Part shown: positions 51,336 to 60,002 of the stretch, one piece after another
Layout of the letters: every line of letters starts with the position of its first letter
How positions within the stretch are numbered: position 1 is the stretch's first letter
The notes under the pieces: model-generated
The model's input: only the letters and a program-made list of their open reading frames with translations
Databases searched by the model: none
Told to the model about the DNA's origin: nothing
Position numbers and translations under genes: made by a program
Assembly (NCBI GenBank): GCA_019694755.1
Contig: JAIBBI010000007.1
Location: 1 to 64,000, forward strand
Origin: Gemmataceae bacterium
GTDB taxonomy: Bacteria > Planctomycetota > Planctomycetia > Gemmatales > Gemmataceae
Direction of reading: 5' to 3'
Length of the DNA: 64,000 bases

Positions 51336-52394
51336 ATGAAATCGATCGTGCGGATTGGAGTGATCGGGGCGGGTGCGAATACCCGTTCGAAGCACATCCC
51401 AGGGTTTCAGGCGATCTCCGGAGTCGAAGTTGTCGCCGTGTGCAACCGGAGACCTGAATCCTCGGCCGCGGTGGCCAAAGAGTTCAACATCCCGCGGGCC
51501 ATGGACCGTTGGGAGGACCTGATTGCCGACCCGAGCATTGACGCGGTTATGGTCGGCACGTGGCCCTATCTGCACTGCCCCATCGTTCTGGCGGCCCTGT
51601 CGGCCGGGAAACACGTCCTCACGGAAGCCCGGCTGGCGATGAACGCCAACGAGGCACACCAGATGCTCACTGCTCTCGAACGGAACCCCACGCTCGTCGG
51701 CCAGGTTGTGCCCAGCCCGTTCGGCTTGCGGGGTGATCGATTCGTAAGGAAGCTGCTTGGCGATGGTTACATCGGTCAGGTCCGCGAAGTGACGGTTCTG
51801 GCCATGAACAACGCGTTCGGCGGCCATGAAGTGCCTCTGCACTGGCGGCAGGATGCGACGCTCTCCGGACTGAACATGCTCCAACTGGGGATCGTACACG
51901 AGACTCTTTCTCGTTGGCTTTCGCCCACTAGTACGGTGCTGGCGCAGGCGCACGCATTCGTCGGAGATCGCCTCGACCCCTCCAGTGGCATTCGTCGCAC
52001 GGTCGGTACGCCTGACAGTGTCGGCGTCCTCGCAAAGCATGCCAACGGTGTTCAGGCCGTCTATCAGCTCAGCGGCGTCACGCCCGTGGGCAATTGCCTG
52101 TCGATTTCGCTCCGCGGATCGGCCGGAATGCTGCACTACGACTTGCTGACTGATCGACTTAGCGGGTTGACAGTGACAGACATGAAGGCGGGGCGAACTC
52201 AACCCGAAGATTTGCCGATTCCAGCGGAGTTCGCCGGCGGCTGGCGAGTCGAGGCCGACTTCATCGACTCGATCCGCGAAGGTTCACCGGTGCAATACAC
52301 CTCGTTCTCGGCAGGTGTCGCGTACATGGAGTTCACCGAAGCGGTTGCGAAGTCGGCGCGGTCGGGCGTGGCGGTCGCTGTCGGCCCGGTGTGA
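51336..52394 (+). CDS. Gfo/Idh/MocA-family oxidoreductase
   Basis: The 352-residue protein has an N-terminal NAD-binding domain (RIGVIGAGANTRSKHIPGF) and the usual second-domain layout. The EKP motif common in the family is replaced by TEARLAMN, and a C-terminal region (GGHEVPLHWRQD, QLGIVHETLSRWL) probably forms the substrate pocket. It oxidises or reduces a sugar or inositol derivative; the substrate is unknown. The last 62 bases overlap the converging ABC permease gene on the other strand. Confidence 0.88.
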   Translation: MKSIVRIGVIGAGANTRSKHIPGFQAISGVEVVAVCNRRPESSAAVAKEFNIPRAMDRWEDLIADPSIDAVMVGTWPYLHCPIVLAALSAGKHVLTEARLAMNANEAHQMLTALERNPTLVGQVVPSPFGLRGDRFVRKLLGDGYIGQVREVTVLAMNNAFGGHEVPLHWRQDATLSGLNMLQLGIVHETLSRWLSPTSTVLAQAHAFVGDRLDPSSGIRRTVGTPDSVGVLAKHANGVQAVYQLSGVTPVGNCLSISLRGSAGMLHYDLLTDRLSGLTVTDMKAGRTQPEDLPIPAEFAGGWRVEADFIDSIREGSPVQYTSFSAGVAYMEFTEAVAKSARSGVAVAVGPV

Positions 52395-53943
52395 TCCTTG
52401 CCAACAGACACGCCGCGACCGCAACCGCGGCAAGTAACAGCAGACTAAGCCCGGCGAGGTCTGGCGTGATCCCGTAGTGCAACCGGGAAAAAATGTCGTG
52501 GGCGATCATCTGACCGCCCGGCGTAGCAGCCATGCGACTCCCGCTCACTTCTCCGAGACAAAACACGGCGACCAGCCCGACCGTCGCCCCCCCCGGCCCA
52601 CCGAGCGCGGGCCATACCTCGTGCCGCACGAATGCAGCGAAAGAACCAGTCTCCAATCGCGTCACGTCGCCGAACGATCTCGGCAGCCTCGCGACAGCGG
52701 GCCACCAGACCGCCAGGGCCAAAGGAAGACTCCGAGCCGCCCAGACCATGATGACCGGGATGGGGGATGGCCCCTCGTAATGCAAAGATTGCAGAAATTT
52801 GCCTCGCCAAAGATCCTCGGCTGCGAGCAAGACTTCGATGATTTGCCGTACGCCGATTCCGACCACCGGCCCGGGGACAGCCGCGAGAAAAGCAATGGAC
52901 GCGGCCAGACTTGCCCTGCCCTTCCAACAATCTAACCAACCCGCCGATCGAGCCACCAGCATGACCATGCCCGCGGTGGCCGACATCACGAAGCCAGTCA
53001 TCACGGCCGCACCAACGGAACTTGCAAGGAGCCAGCAGTTTTCGCGTGCGGCTCGGGCAATTACCTCTGAGACGGTGCCCGCCGATACCCGCGCGAGGAG
53101 AAGCGCCCATGGCACGCCAACCATGAAGACAGCCAGGGCGATTGCACCGACGCCATTATGGCCCGGCTCGGCGGGCACCGACTCCATTGGCAGGAGCCGC
53201 GTCAATCGCGGCGCGGAAATCCAACTTGTAAGTGAGGCGGCTACGGGCAACACCAATGCCCCCAAAATCGACCTCCCGAGTGCCTGCTCGGCCGACTCGG
53301 CGAGCCCGGCCGTCGGGGCCACCGCCTGCGTGTAGACTTCCTCGGCCAGCGTGCGGACCTGCAGCAGGTCGGTAATCACAATCTCCGTAGAAACCTGAAT
53401 GACCAGCCACATGCAGGACATCACCAGGTAAGGCCCCACCAAAGGTAGATCGACGCGAAAGGCCCGTTTGAGACGGGACGTATGCAGCAACGCGTCTTCC
53501 TGAACGCTCTGGTCGACCCGACGCAAGCCAGCCAAGACGATCAGCGTAACCCAAGGTAGGCCCGCAACACAGTGAATGACGGCGGCGGGCAACAAGCCCG
53601 AGTCCAGGGGCGTCCAGCGTCCCCAGCGCAGGGCGTGCCACGCGACGGCAATAACGGGCAACGGAGTGGCGAGACCCAACATCAGGATGAGCCGCACAAT
53701 CCCCAATGATCGCGATCCTGAGGCGATCAGCGCGAGGAGGCTTGCGACAGGAATAGTCAGCACCGCAACCATCGCGGCCAGTTCGGCAGTGGTCGCTCCG
53801 AGTGAAGCCAGCCTTGCGGAGTCGGCAAATACCCGCCAGTTGTCTGGTCGCAAGCCGGCAACGAAAAAGGGCGCGATCGCCGGAGCGATCACGCCCGCAA
53901 TGAACAGGACGAGACAGACACAGCCCAGACGACTGGTCCGCAT
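52333..53943 (-). CDS. iron(III)-type ABC transporter permease (two fused membrane units)
   Basis: This 536-residue protein has about twelve hydrophobic helices in two similar halves, each with an inner-membrane permease loop (LHTSRLKRAFRVDLPLVGPYLVMS, VTRLETGSFAAFVRHEVWPALGG). The architecture resembles FbpB/ThiP-like permeases. No ATPase or binding protein gene is adjacent. Its start lies six bases after the stop of the beta-propeller gene, so they are likely co-transcribed. The gene converges on and overlaps the Gfo/Idh gene by 62 bases. Confidence 0.82.
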   Translation of the reverse strand: MRTSRLGCVCLVLFIAGVIAPAIAPFFVAGLRPDNWRVFADSARLASLGATTAELAAMVAVLTIPVASLLALIASGSRSLGIVRLILMLGLATPLPVIAVAWHALRWGRWTPLDSGLLPAAVIHCVAGLPWVTLIVLAGLRRVDQSVQEDALLHTSRLKRAFRVDLPLVGPYLVMSCMWLVIQVSTEIVITDLLQVRTLAEEVYTQAVAPTAGLAESAEQALGRSILGALVLPVAASLTSWISAPRLTRLLPMESVPAEPGHNGVGAIALAVFMVGVPWALLLARVSAGTVSEVIARAARENCWLLASSVGAAVMTGFVMSATAGMVMLVARSAGWLDCWKGRASLAASIAFLAAVPGPVVGIGVRQIIEVLLAAEDLWRGKFLQSLHYEGPSPIPVIMVWAARSLPLALAVWWPAVARLPRSFGDVTRLETGSFAAFVRHEVWPALGGPGGATVGLVAVFCLGEVSGSRMAATPGGQMIAHDIFSRLHYGITPDLAGLSLLLLAAVAVAACLLARITPGRQRPPRPTAPTSQPLR

Positions 53944-53949
53944 GGTGGA

Positions 53950-55413
53950 CTACTTTTCCTCGGGCGTGACCGGTTTTTCGGCTGCCTTCTCCGCCGCCTT
54001 CGCTTCGGCCCGGGTCTTGTGCTGGGTAGTCGCAGGCGTGTGAGCAAGCGGCGTAGTTTGCGATTGATCGTGCAGGCACATCAGCGAACCATCGTTGGCC
54101 GCCAGAATGATGCGGTCATCCTTGGTGCTGACGAAAGGAACGTTGAAGCCGGACAGGTCGTGCCGGCTCAGCGGAGTGCCGGTGACCCGGTCGAGCACCA
54201 GAAGATTGCCGTACCGGTCCCGTGCGTAAACGAAAGAATCGTTGGCTGCGACGTAACTGCGTGCCTCGATCTGATTCCACAATACCGTCCCGCGCTCGCG
54301 GTCGATGCGGACGACGCCCAGTCGGTCGGTCACGGCGTACAGAGAACTATCGGTGGCCACGAGTTTCTGCAACGGCAAGGCAGCCAGCGCGACCTGCCAT
54401 TTGACGATACCGACGACCAGATCGACTGCCTGAACGGCCCCGTCGACGCCGGTGAAATAGACAACGTTGCCGAATTGTGTGGGGGCATGGGCTAATGGAG
54501 CGGTGGCCGTGAACTTGAAAGTCGGATTCTCCACGTCCTTTCGGAGCAGAAGTGTCTGCTGGTCGTTTCCCGAAATCAGAATGCCGACCGGACTGACGAG
54601 GACGGGGTGGTCGACCCGGAATCCCGGACTTCGCGACGAAAGGAACAGAGGGCGTGCAGACGCGGCCGCGATCTGATCGGGGGTCGGGTCCTTGGAAACG
54701 ATGTTACTGCGGCGAATGGCCATCTCCGTTGACTGGCCACGATTCTGAAAACTGGTCGGCGAGGACGTCCGGCCATATGAGTCGCCGCGGGCTGATCGTG
54801 GGTCGATTCCCGTGGGCGACACGCCGGCCACCGTATCCACGATCGCGCGGATCTTCTTGATTCGTTCCGTCGCTTGTTGCCGCCCCTTGGCGTCCCGCGA
54901 TAGAATGGCTTCGGTCGTCTCGGGAAGCGAGTAGGTCAGCACCCGGCCGTTGGAGAGCGGGACGTAAAGCAGCAGGTCACCGGCTTCCGGCGGCGCGACG
55001 GGCACTTCGGGGACGGTCAGCTCCCATTGCTGTGCCCCGCTCTTCTTGTCCAGGCCGATAATGCGATATGCGTCGAGCGCGAGGACGAGCGTCGGATGGT
55101 TGCCGAGCGGCCGAATAACCGGATAGGGATTCGTGACTCGCCGCGACCACTGGATCGTCCCCGTCTTTGCATCAAGGGCGTAGATCGTGCCGTTGCGGAG
55201 CTGGACGTAATACTGGTCACCGATCTGTTGAATCAAAGCGATACCGTCGTGTCGACTTTCGACCGGCATGCGCAACTTCCACGCCATGTCGAGATTCAGC
55301 CGATCCAGGGCCGGCAGACTCGGCGTCGGCGGAAAGGTCAGCACGCGAGACGGCGGCATGGCCCCGGCCGATCCGACCCCGAACAACAACACCACAGCGA
55401 ACAGCCGGCGCAT
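53950..55413 (-). CDS. secreted PQQ-like beta-propeller protein
   Basis: A 487-residue protein with a signal peptide (MRRLFAVVLLFGVGSAGA) and several beta-propeller blades of the PQQ/BamB type (YVQLRNGTIYALDAKTGTIQWSRRV, VVYFTGVDGAVQAVDLVVGIVKWQVAL, YARDRYGNLLVLDRVTGTPL). A charged Lys/Ala/Glu-rich C-terminal tail follows (KAAEKAAEKPVTPEEK). No enzyme motif is visible. It resembles BamB-like scaffold proteins that bind envelope partners. It precedes the ABC permease by six bases. Confidence 0.87.
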   Translation of the reverse strand: MRRLFAVVLLFGVGSAGAMPPSRVLTFPPTPSLPALDRLNLDMAWKLRMPVESRHDGIALIQQIGDQYYVQLRNGTIYALDAKTGTIQWSRRVTNPYPVIRPLGNHPTLVLALDAYRIIGLDKKSGAQQWELTVPEVPVAPPEAGDLLLYVPLSNGRVLTYSLPETTEAILSRDAKGRQQATERIKKIRAIVDTVAGVSPTGIDPRSARGDSYGRTSSPTSFQNRGQSTEMAIRRSNIVSKDPTPDQIAAASARPLFLSSRSPGFRVDHPVLVSPVGILISGNDQQTLLLRKDVENPTFKFTATAPLAHAPTQFGNVVYFTGVDGAVQAVDLVVGIVKWQVALAALPLQKLVATDSSLYAVTDRLGVVRIDRERGTVLWNQIEARSYVAANDSFVYARDRYGNLLVLDRVTGTPLSRHDLSGFNVPFVSTKDDRIILAANDGSLMCLHDQSQTTPLAHTPATTQHKTRAEAKAAEKAAEKPVTPEEK

Positions 55414-55532
55414 GAGTACACCCCGATGTTAGGCCCCGGCTGACACTCTATCAGGGCCTCCGTCACCGACCTAATGGAATGATGACAAAATCGGCAGAAT
55501 GGGCGATCCGGAGTGGCGGTTGCGCCATTCAG

Positions 55533-56039
55533 CTACTTTTTGCCGAGTCGGCGTTTTCCAGCGAAGAACTCACTCAGGACTAACCCGCACTCTTCGGCGA
55601 GCACCCCCGGCACGACGGCGGAACGGTGATTCAGCCGCGGGTCCGTCGTGATGCGGTAAAGTGTATCGCATGCGCCGGCTTTGGGGTCCGACGCCCCGTA
55701 TACCACCATCGGAATGCGGGCGTTGACAATCGCCCCGGCGCACATCGGGCACGGCTCAAGCGTTACGTACAGGATGCACCCTTCCAGCCGCCAACTCGCC
55801 AGTGACCCGGCGGCCTGCGTAATCGCGACAAGCTCCGCGTGGGCCGTAGGGTCTTTGAGTTGCTCGCGCTGATTGTGAGCGCGGGCAATCACACCCATAG
55901 TCTTCGACACGATGACCGCGCCGACCGGGACTTCGTCCTCCGTCGCGGCCAGTCGGGCCTCGTCGAGCGCCATTCCCATGTGCAGCACATGGAACGGGTG
56001 CCGGGGGTCGATCAGGGGCAGCTCTGTCGTCAGGTCCAA
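55533..56039 (-). CDS. tadA: tRNA adenosine(34) deaminase
   Basis: TadA converts the wobble A34 of tRNA-Arg(ACG) to inosine. The 168-residue zinc deaminase has HAE at 67-69 with catalytic E69 and PCPMC with C97 and C100, plus [18 protein letters not shown]. The start is TTG at 56039 with GAGGG nine bases upstream; no ATG lies earlier in frame. It follows the prolyl oligopeptidase gene by 20 bases. Confidence 0.93.
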   Translation of the reverse strand: MDLTTELPLIDPRHPFHVLHMGMALDEARLAATEDEVPVGAVIVSKTMGVIARAHNQREQLKDPTAHAELVAITQAAGSLASWRLEGCILYVTLEPCPMCAGAIVNARIPMVVYGASDPKAGACDTLYRITTDPRLNHRSAVVPGVLAEECGLVLSEFFAGKRRLGKK

Positions 56040-56059
56040 TTCGTGCCGCCCTCACATAT

Positions 56060-58177
56060 CTAGTTCGAGTTCATTCCCAACTGGGCAAACAGGAACGAGA
56101 ACACATCGACGAGTTCGTCGAGTACTTTGGCTCGCGGCTTCCCAGCCCCGTGCCCGGCTTTCGATTCCAGCCGGACGAGTTGCGGGTGGGGGCCGGCGTT
56201 GGCCGCCTGAAGGCGAGCCGCCATCTTACGGGCGTGCAGCGGGTCCACCCGGCTGTCGCCGTCGGCTGTCGCGATCAAAGTGGCCGGGTACTTTGTGCCG
56301 TCCTTGACTCGATGGTACGGCGAGTAGGCATGGAGCCATTGAAAGTGGGCCGAGTCGTCCGGCGAGCCGTATTCGGGAATCCACAGCCGGGCGATCAGGA
56401 ATTTGTGATACCGGACCATATCGAGCAGCGGCACCTGGCAGATCACAGCCCGGAACAGGTCCGGCCGCTGGGTCATCGCCGCCCCCATCAGCAGGCCGCC
56501 GTTCGAGCCACCCTGGATCGCCAGGCGATTAGGGTTCGTGACTTTGTTGGCGATCAACCACTCGGCCGCAGCAATGAAGTCGTCGAACACGTTCTGCTTG
56601 TTGCCGAGCATTCCCGCCTGGTGCCATTCCTCGCCATACTCCCCGCCTCCGCGCAGATTGGCAATCGCGAGTACCCCGCCCTTCTCGAGGAAGGCGAATC
56701 GGGTCGCACTGAACGCCGGCGTCAGGCTGATATTGAAGCCGCCGTACCCGTATAGAAGCGTGGGGTTGTTTCCGTCTCGCGGCAGCCCCTTCTTTGAGGC
56801 TAGGAACATCGTGACCTTCGTGCCGTCTTTCGAAGGGTACTCGACCTGCGTCACTTCGTATTTGTCGAACGCGATATCCGCCTTCACGGACGCCCAGACA
56901 TCGGACTTGCCGTCGGCTAGCGATACGCGATACACGGAAGTCGGCGCGGTAAACGACTGGAACCCGTAGAAGAGTTCCGTCCCTTCCGGTTCCGCTCCCA
57001 ATCCGGTGATTGAACCGAGAGTCGGCAATTCGGCTTGCCGGATCAACTCGGCCGGACCGCTACCGAGCCGATAAAACCGGAGTGCCGACGCGGCCTTCTT
57101 CATCGACACGGTCACTAGCGTCTTCCCGATCACTTCGAACCGTTCGAGGACATCGGGACTCTCGGCCAGCACCAACTTCCAGTTGGCCCTTTCCGGGTGA
57201 TTAGGGTTCACCCGGTACAACTGATAGCGGGGCGCGTTGTGGTTCGTGCGGATGTAAATGGCATCGTTGCGGACGTGCGGCTGAAACACCGCGTCCACCT
57301 TTTCGACCAGCGTGATCGGCTTCTTGTCGGCCGACTTCGTGTCGATCAGGTACACTTCGGTCTTCGCCCAGCCTTGCTGCTGGGTAATTGCCAGCCAACG
57401 TCCGTCGGGCCCGAGGTCCACGTTCGGCCAGTCTTCTTTCGGGCGGCCGGACCCGAAAATCTCCGGGTCTTTCGCGGGGTCGTCACCCAGATTGTGGAAG
57501 TAGACGCGGCGATGGTAGTTCTCTTCGCCGGCGGGAATGGTCCCGGGTGCGGCGTAACGGGTGTAGTAGAATCCCGATGAATCCGGCAGCCAGGCCAGCG
57601 AACAGGCCCGCGTCCGCTCAATTCTCACGGGAAGATCTTTGCCCGTTGCTACGTCGCGAACCCGCAGCGTCGATTGCTCGTTGCCACCTGCCGATAGCCC
57701 GTACGCCAGGTACTTCCCGTCGTGTGATGGGTAGTACCAATCCATTGCAGTTGTGCCGTCCGCGGTCAGCGCGTTGATATCGATCAGGACCCGGTCGGTG
57801 CCGTTCACGCCGTCGCGAACATAAAGCACCGGCTGATTCTGGCTGGCTTCGCGTTTGGTGTAGAAATACTTGCCGTGCGCCGGGTGGGGCACGCCCAGCG
57901 CTGTAGTCAGCATCAACTGATCGAGCCGGGCCCGCAACTCGGCCCGGCCGGGCAGCGCGTCGAGGAAACTCCGGGTGTAGGCGTTCTGTTTCTCCGTCCA
58001 TTCCCTGACCGCCGGGTTGTCGCCCTCTTCCAGCCATCGATAAGGATCGGGTACGTTGACGCCGTGCAGGTTGTCAACAACGGGATCGATCTTGCTCGCC
58101 GGGTAGGCCGGTCGACTTTGCGCCATGCCGAGGGTTCCAGAAACGAGGACACATGCGAGGGAGACGAATCGGGTCAT
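56060..58177 (-). CDS. secreted prolyl oligopeptidase (S9A)
   Basis: A 705-residue serine peptidase with a signal peptide (RFVSLACVLVSGTLGMAQ) and a beta-propeller domain. The catalytic domain carries S558 in GGSNGG, the Asp in DGDSRVDPLHARKM and the His in KAGHGAGK. It cleaves after proline in short peptides, here in the periplasm. It diverges from a M24 metallopeptidase across 48 bases, and tadA lies downstream. Confidence 0.94.
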   Translation of the reverse strand: MTRFVSLACVLVSGTLGMAQSRPAYPASKIDPVVDNLHGVNVPDPYRWLEEGDNPAVREWTEKQNAYTRSFLDALPGRAELRARLDQLMLTTALGVPHPAHGKYFYTKREASQNQPVLYVRDGVNGTDRVLIDINALTADGTTAMDWYYPSHDGKYLAYGLSAGGNEQSTLRVRDVATGKDLPVRIERTRACSLAWLPDSSGFYYTRYAAPGTIPAGEENYHRRVYFHNLGDDPAKDPEIFGSGRPKEDWPNVDLGPDGRWLAITQQQGWAKTEVYLIDTKSADKKPITLVEKVDAVFQPHVRNDAIYIRTNHNAPRYQLYRVNPNHPERANWKLVLAESPDVLERFEVIGKTLVTVSMKKAASALRFYRLGSGPAELIRQAELPTLGSITGLGAEPEGTELFYGFQSFTAPTSVYRVSLADGKSDVWASVKADIAFDKYEVTQVEYPSKDGTKVTMFLASKKGLPRDGNNPTLLYGYGGFNISLTPAFSATRFAFLEKGGVLAIANLRGGGEYGEEWHQAGMLGNKQNVFDDFIAAAEWLIANKVTNPNRLAIQGGSNGGLLMGAAMTQRPDLFRAVICQVPLLDMVRYHKFLIARLWIPEYGSPDDSAHFQWLHAYSPYHRVKDGTKYPATLIATADGDSRVDPLHARKMAARLQAANAGPHPQLVRLESKAGHGAGKPRAKVLDELVDVFSFLFAQLGMNSN

Positions 58178-58225
58178 TTCGAGGGCCCTTTCCGTAGATT
58201 ATCGGCGACACGGGGAGGTGCGATC

Positions 58226-59410
58226 ATGGCCGATGTTGCCGCGATTCAAGAGGCCATCCGAAAACAAGGCCTCGACGGTTGGTTGTTGTACGACTTTCGC
58301 GGTCAGAATGCCCTCGCCAAGAGCGTCGCGGGAATCGACAGAGGGAAGTTCCTTTCCCGCCGATGGTTCTACTTCATCCCCGCGAACGGCGAGCCGAAAA
58401 AGCTCGTTCACCGGATCGAGCCGGCCGCCCTCGAACACCTCCCGGGATCAACGAGGCAGTACTCCCGATGGCAGGAACTCGAGGCGGGCGTCGGAGAACT
58501 GGTCCACGGTACGACACGGGTCGCGATGGAGTATGTCCCGCGTAACGCCAACCCGTACGTGAGTCGGGTCGATGCCGGAACGGTGGAACTCGTGCGATCA
58601 TTCGGTGTCGAAGTCTGCCCGTCCGGCGATCTGGTCCAGGCGTTCGAAGCCGTCTGGACCGACGAGCAATGGGCCATGCACCAGGAATCCGCGAAGCTCA
58701 CCCGAGCGGCCTTCGATGTCGCGTTCGGCTTCATCGCCGACCGGATCGCCCGCGACGGCTCGGTGCATGAACTCGAGGTTCAGGATCGCATCCTCCGGCA
58801 TTTCCAGGACAACGGACTGACGGCGAATCACGCGCCAATCGTAGGGGTCGGCCCGCATTCCGGCGACCCGCACTATGAGCCCCGACCGGGCGACGCGGGG
58901 ATCATCCGCCGAGACAATTTCGTCCTTGTCGACCTGTGGGCCAAGCTGGACAAGCCGCGGGCCGTATACAGCGATTACACCCGCGTCGCCTTCACCGGGA
59001 GCATCGTCCCGGAGAGGATGACGCAGGTATTCGACATCGTCGCTGCGGCCCGCGACGCCGGCATCCGCAAGGTGCAGGATAGCTTTGCATCCGGGAAGTC
59101 GCTTCAGGGCTGGGAAGTGGACCAAGCGACGCGCGACGTCATCGAAAAGGCCGGCTTTGGCGAGTATTTTACTCATCGGACCGGACATTCGATCGGCGAA
59201 GAAACCCACGGCAACGGCGCGAACATGGACGACTTCGAGACCCGCGAGGAGCGTCGGGTGTTGCCTCGCACCTGCTTCAGTATCGAGCCGGGGATCTACC
59301 TTCCCGAATTCGGCGTACGCAGCGAGGTCAATGTTTACATTGGCTCGGACAACTCCGTCCACGTGACCGGCGGGGCTCCTCAAACGGAGATCTTCCGGAT
59401 CGTCGTGTGA
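58226..59410 (+). CDS. M24-family Xaa-Pro peptidase
   Basis: From the ATG at 58226 (GGGGAGGTG upstream) the protein has 394 residues: an N-terminal creatinase-like domain and a pita-bread domain. The metal ligands are D236, D250, H321, E354 and E367 (in VLVDLWAK, YSDYTR, RTGHSIGEETHG, SIEPGIY, SEVNVY). It cleaves N-terminal Xaa-Pro bonds. No signal peptide is seen. It diverges from the prolyl oligopeptidase gene and may be read with the PilZ gene 58 bases downstream. Confidence 0.92.
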   Translation: MADVAAIQEAIRKQGLDGWLLYDFRGQNALAKSVAGIDRGKFLSRRWFYFIPANGEPKKLVHRIEPAALEHLPGSTRQYSRWQELEAGVGELVHGTTRVAMEYVPRNANPYVSRVDAGTVELVRSFGVEVCPSGDLVQAFEAVWTDEQWAMHQESAKLTRAAFDVAFGFIADRIARDGSVHELEVQDRILRHFQDNGLTANHAPIVGVGPHSGDPHYEPRPGDAGIIRRDNFVLVDLWAKLDKPRAVYSDYTRVAFTGSIVPERMTQVFDIVAAARDAGIRKVQDSFASGKSLQGWEVDQATRDVIEKAGFGEYFTHRTGHSIGEETHGNGANMDDFETREERRVLPRTCFSIEPGIYLPEFGVRSEVNVYIGSDNSVHVTGGAPQTEIFRIVV

Positions 59411-59468
59411 CGGAATCCGACGAATCGCAATTCCCAATCGGCAGCCGACCGACTACCATCACGGGAAG

Positions 59469-59981
59469 ATGACTCTGCCAATCGGCGATTTTCTGAGCCA
59501 ACTGGGACCGAGACCCGACCTGATCGCGGCGGCCGGTCTGGGCGTGGCTGGGCTTTCGGCCGCCCTCGGACTCACTCGGCACTGGGTCATGCGACACCGG
59601 GAGGAGCAGTGGTGGCTCAGTCGCCTCACCGTTCCGCCGCGATTGGCCCTGAATTCCGTGAGTCGTCCGCGCGGAGGCGCAGATCGCCGGCGTTCTCCTC
59701 GGCGTTTCGGAAATCCCGTCACCGTGAACCTGTATGACCAGAACGACCGGAAACTCGGTGAGGCTCGGGTCACGGACCGGTCGATCGGCGGCGTGTGTCT
59801 GGCCACGTTGACCCGACTGCCCGTCGGCTCCCGTCTTGGCGTCGCGCCGTTCGGCCTGCACGACGCATCGACCCGCCTGTCGCTGGAGATTCGCAACGCT
59901 CTGGTGGTCGCCGGCGAGTGGCGGCTGGGGTGCGCCTTTCTTCGCTGCCCAAGTTGGTCGACCCTGATGCACCTTCGCTAA
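59469..59981 (+). CDS. PilZ-domain protein with one membrane helix
   Basis: A 170-residue protein with a hydrophobic helix around 18-35 and a C-terminal PilZ domain. The arginine motif is around 74-79 (RRSPRR) and the D/NxSxxG motif is DRSIGG at 103-108, both required for cyclic-di-GMP binding. It lies 21 bases before the symporter gene, so it may regulate that locus. The target is unknown. Confidence 0.82.
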   Translation: MTLPIGDFLSQLGPRPDLIAAAGLGVAGLSAALGLTRHWVMRHREEQWWLSRLTVPPRLALNSVSRPRGGADRRRSPRRFGNPVTVNLYDQNDRKLGEARVTDRSIGGVCLATLTRLPVGSRLGVAPFGLHDASTRLSLEIRNALVVAGEWRLGCAFLRCPSWSTLMHLR

Positions 59982-60002
59982 CGCGGCCATACAAAGTTCG
60001 TC

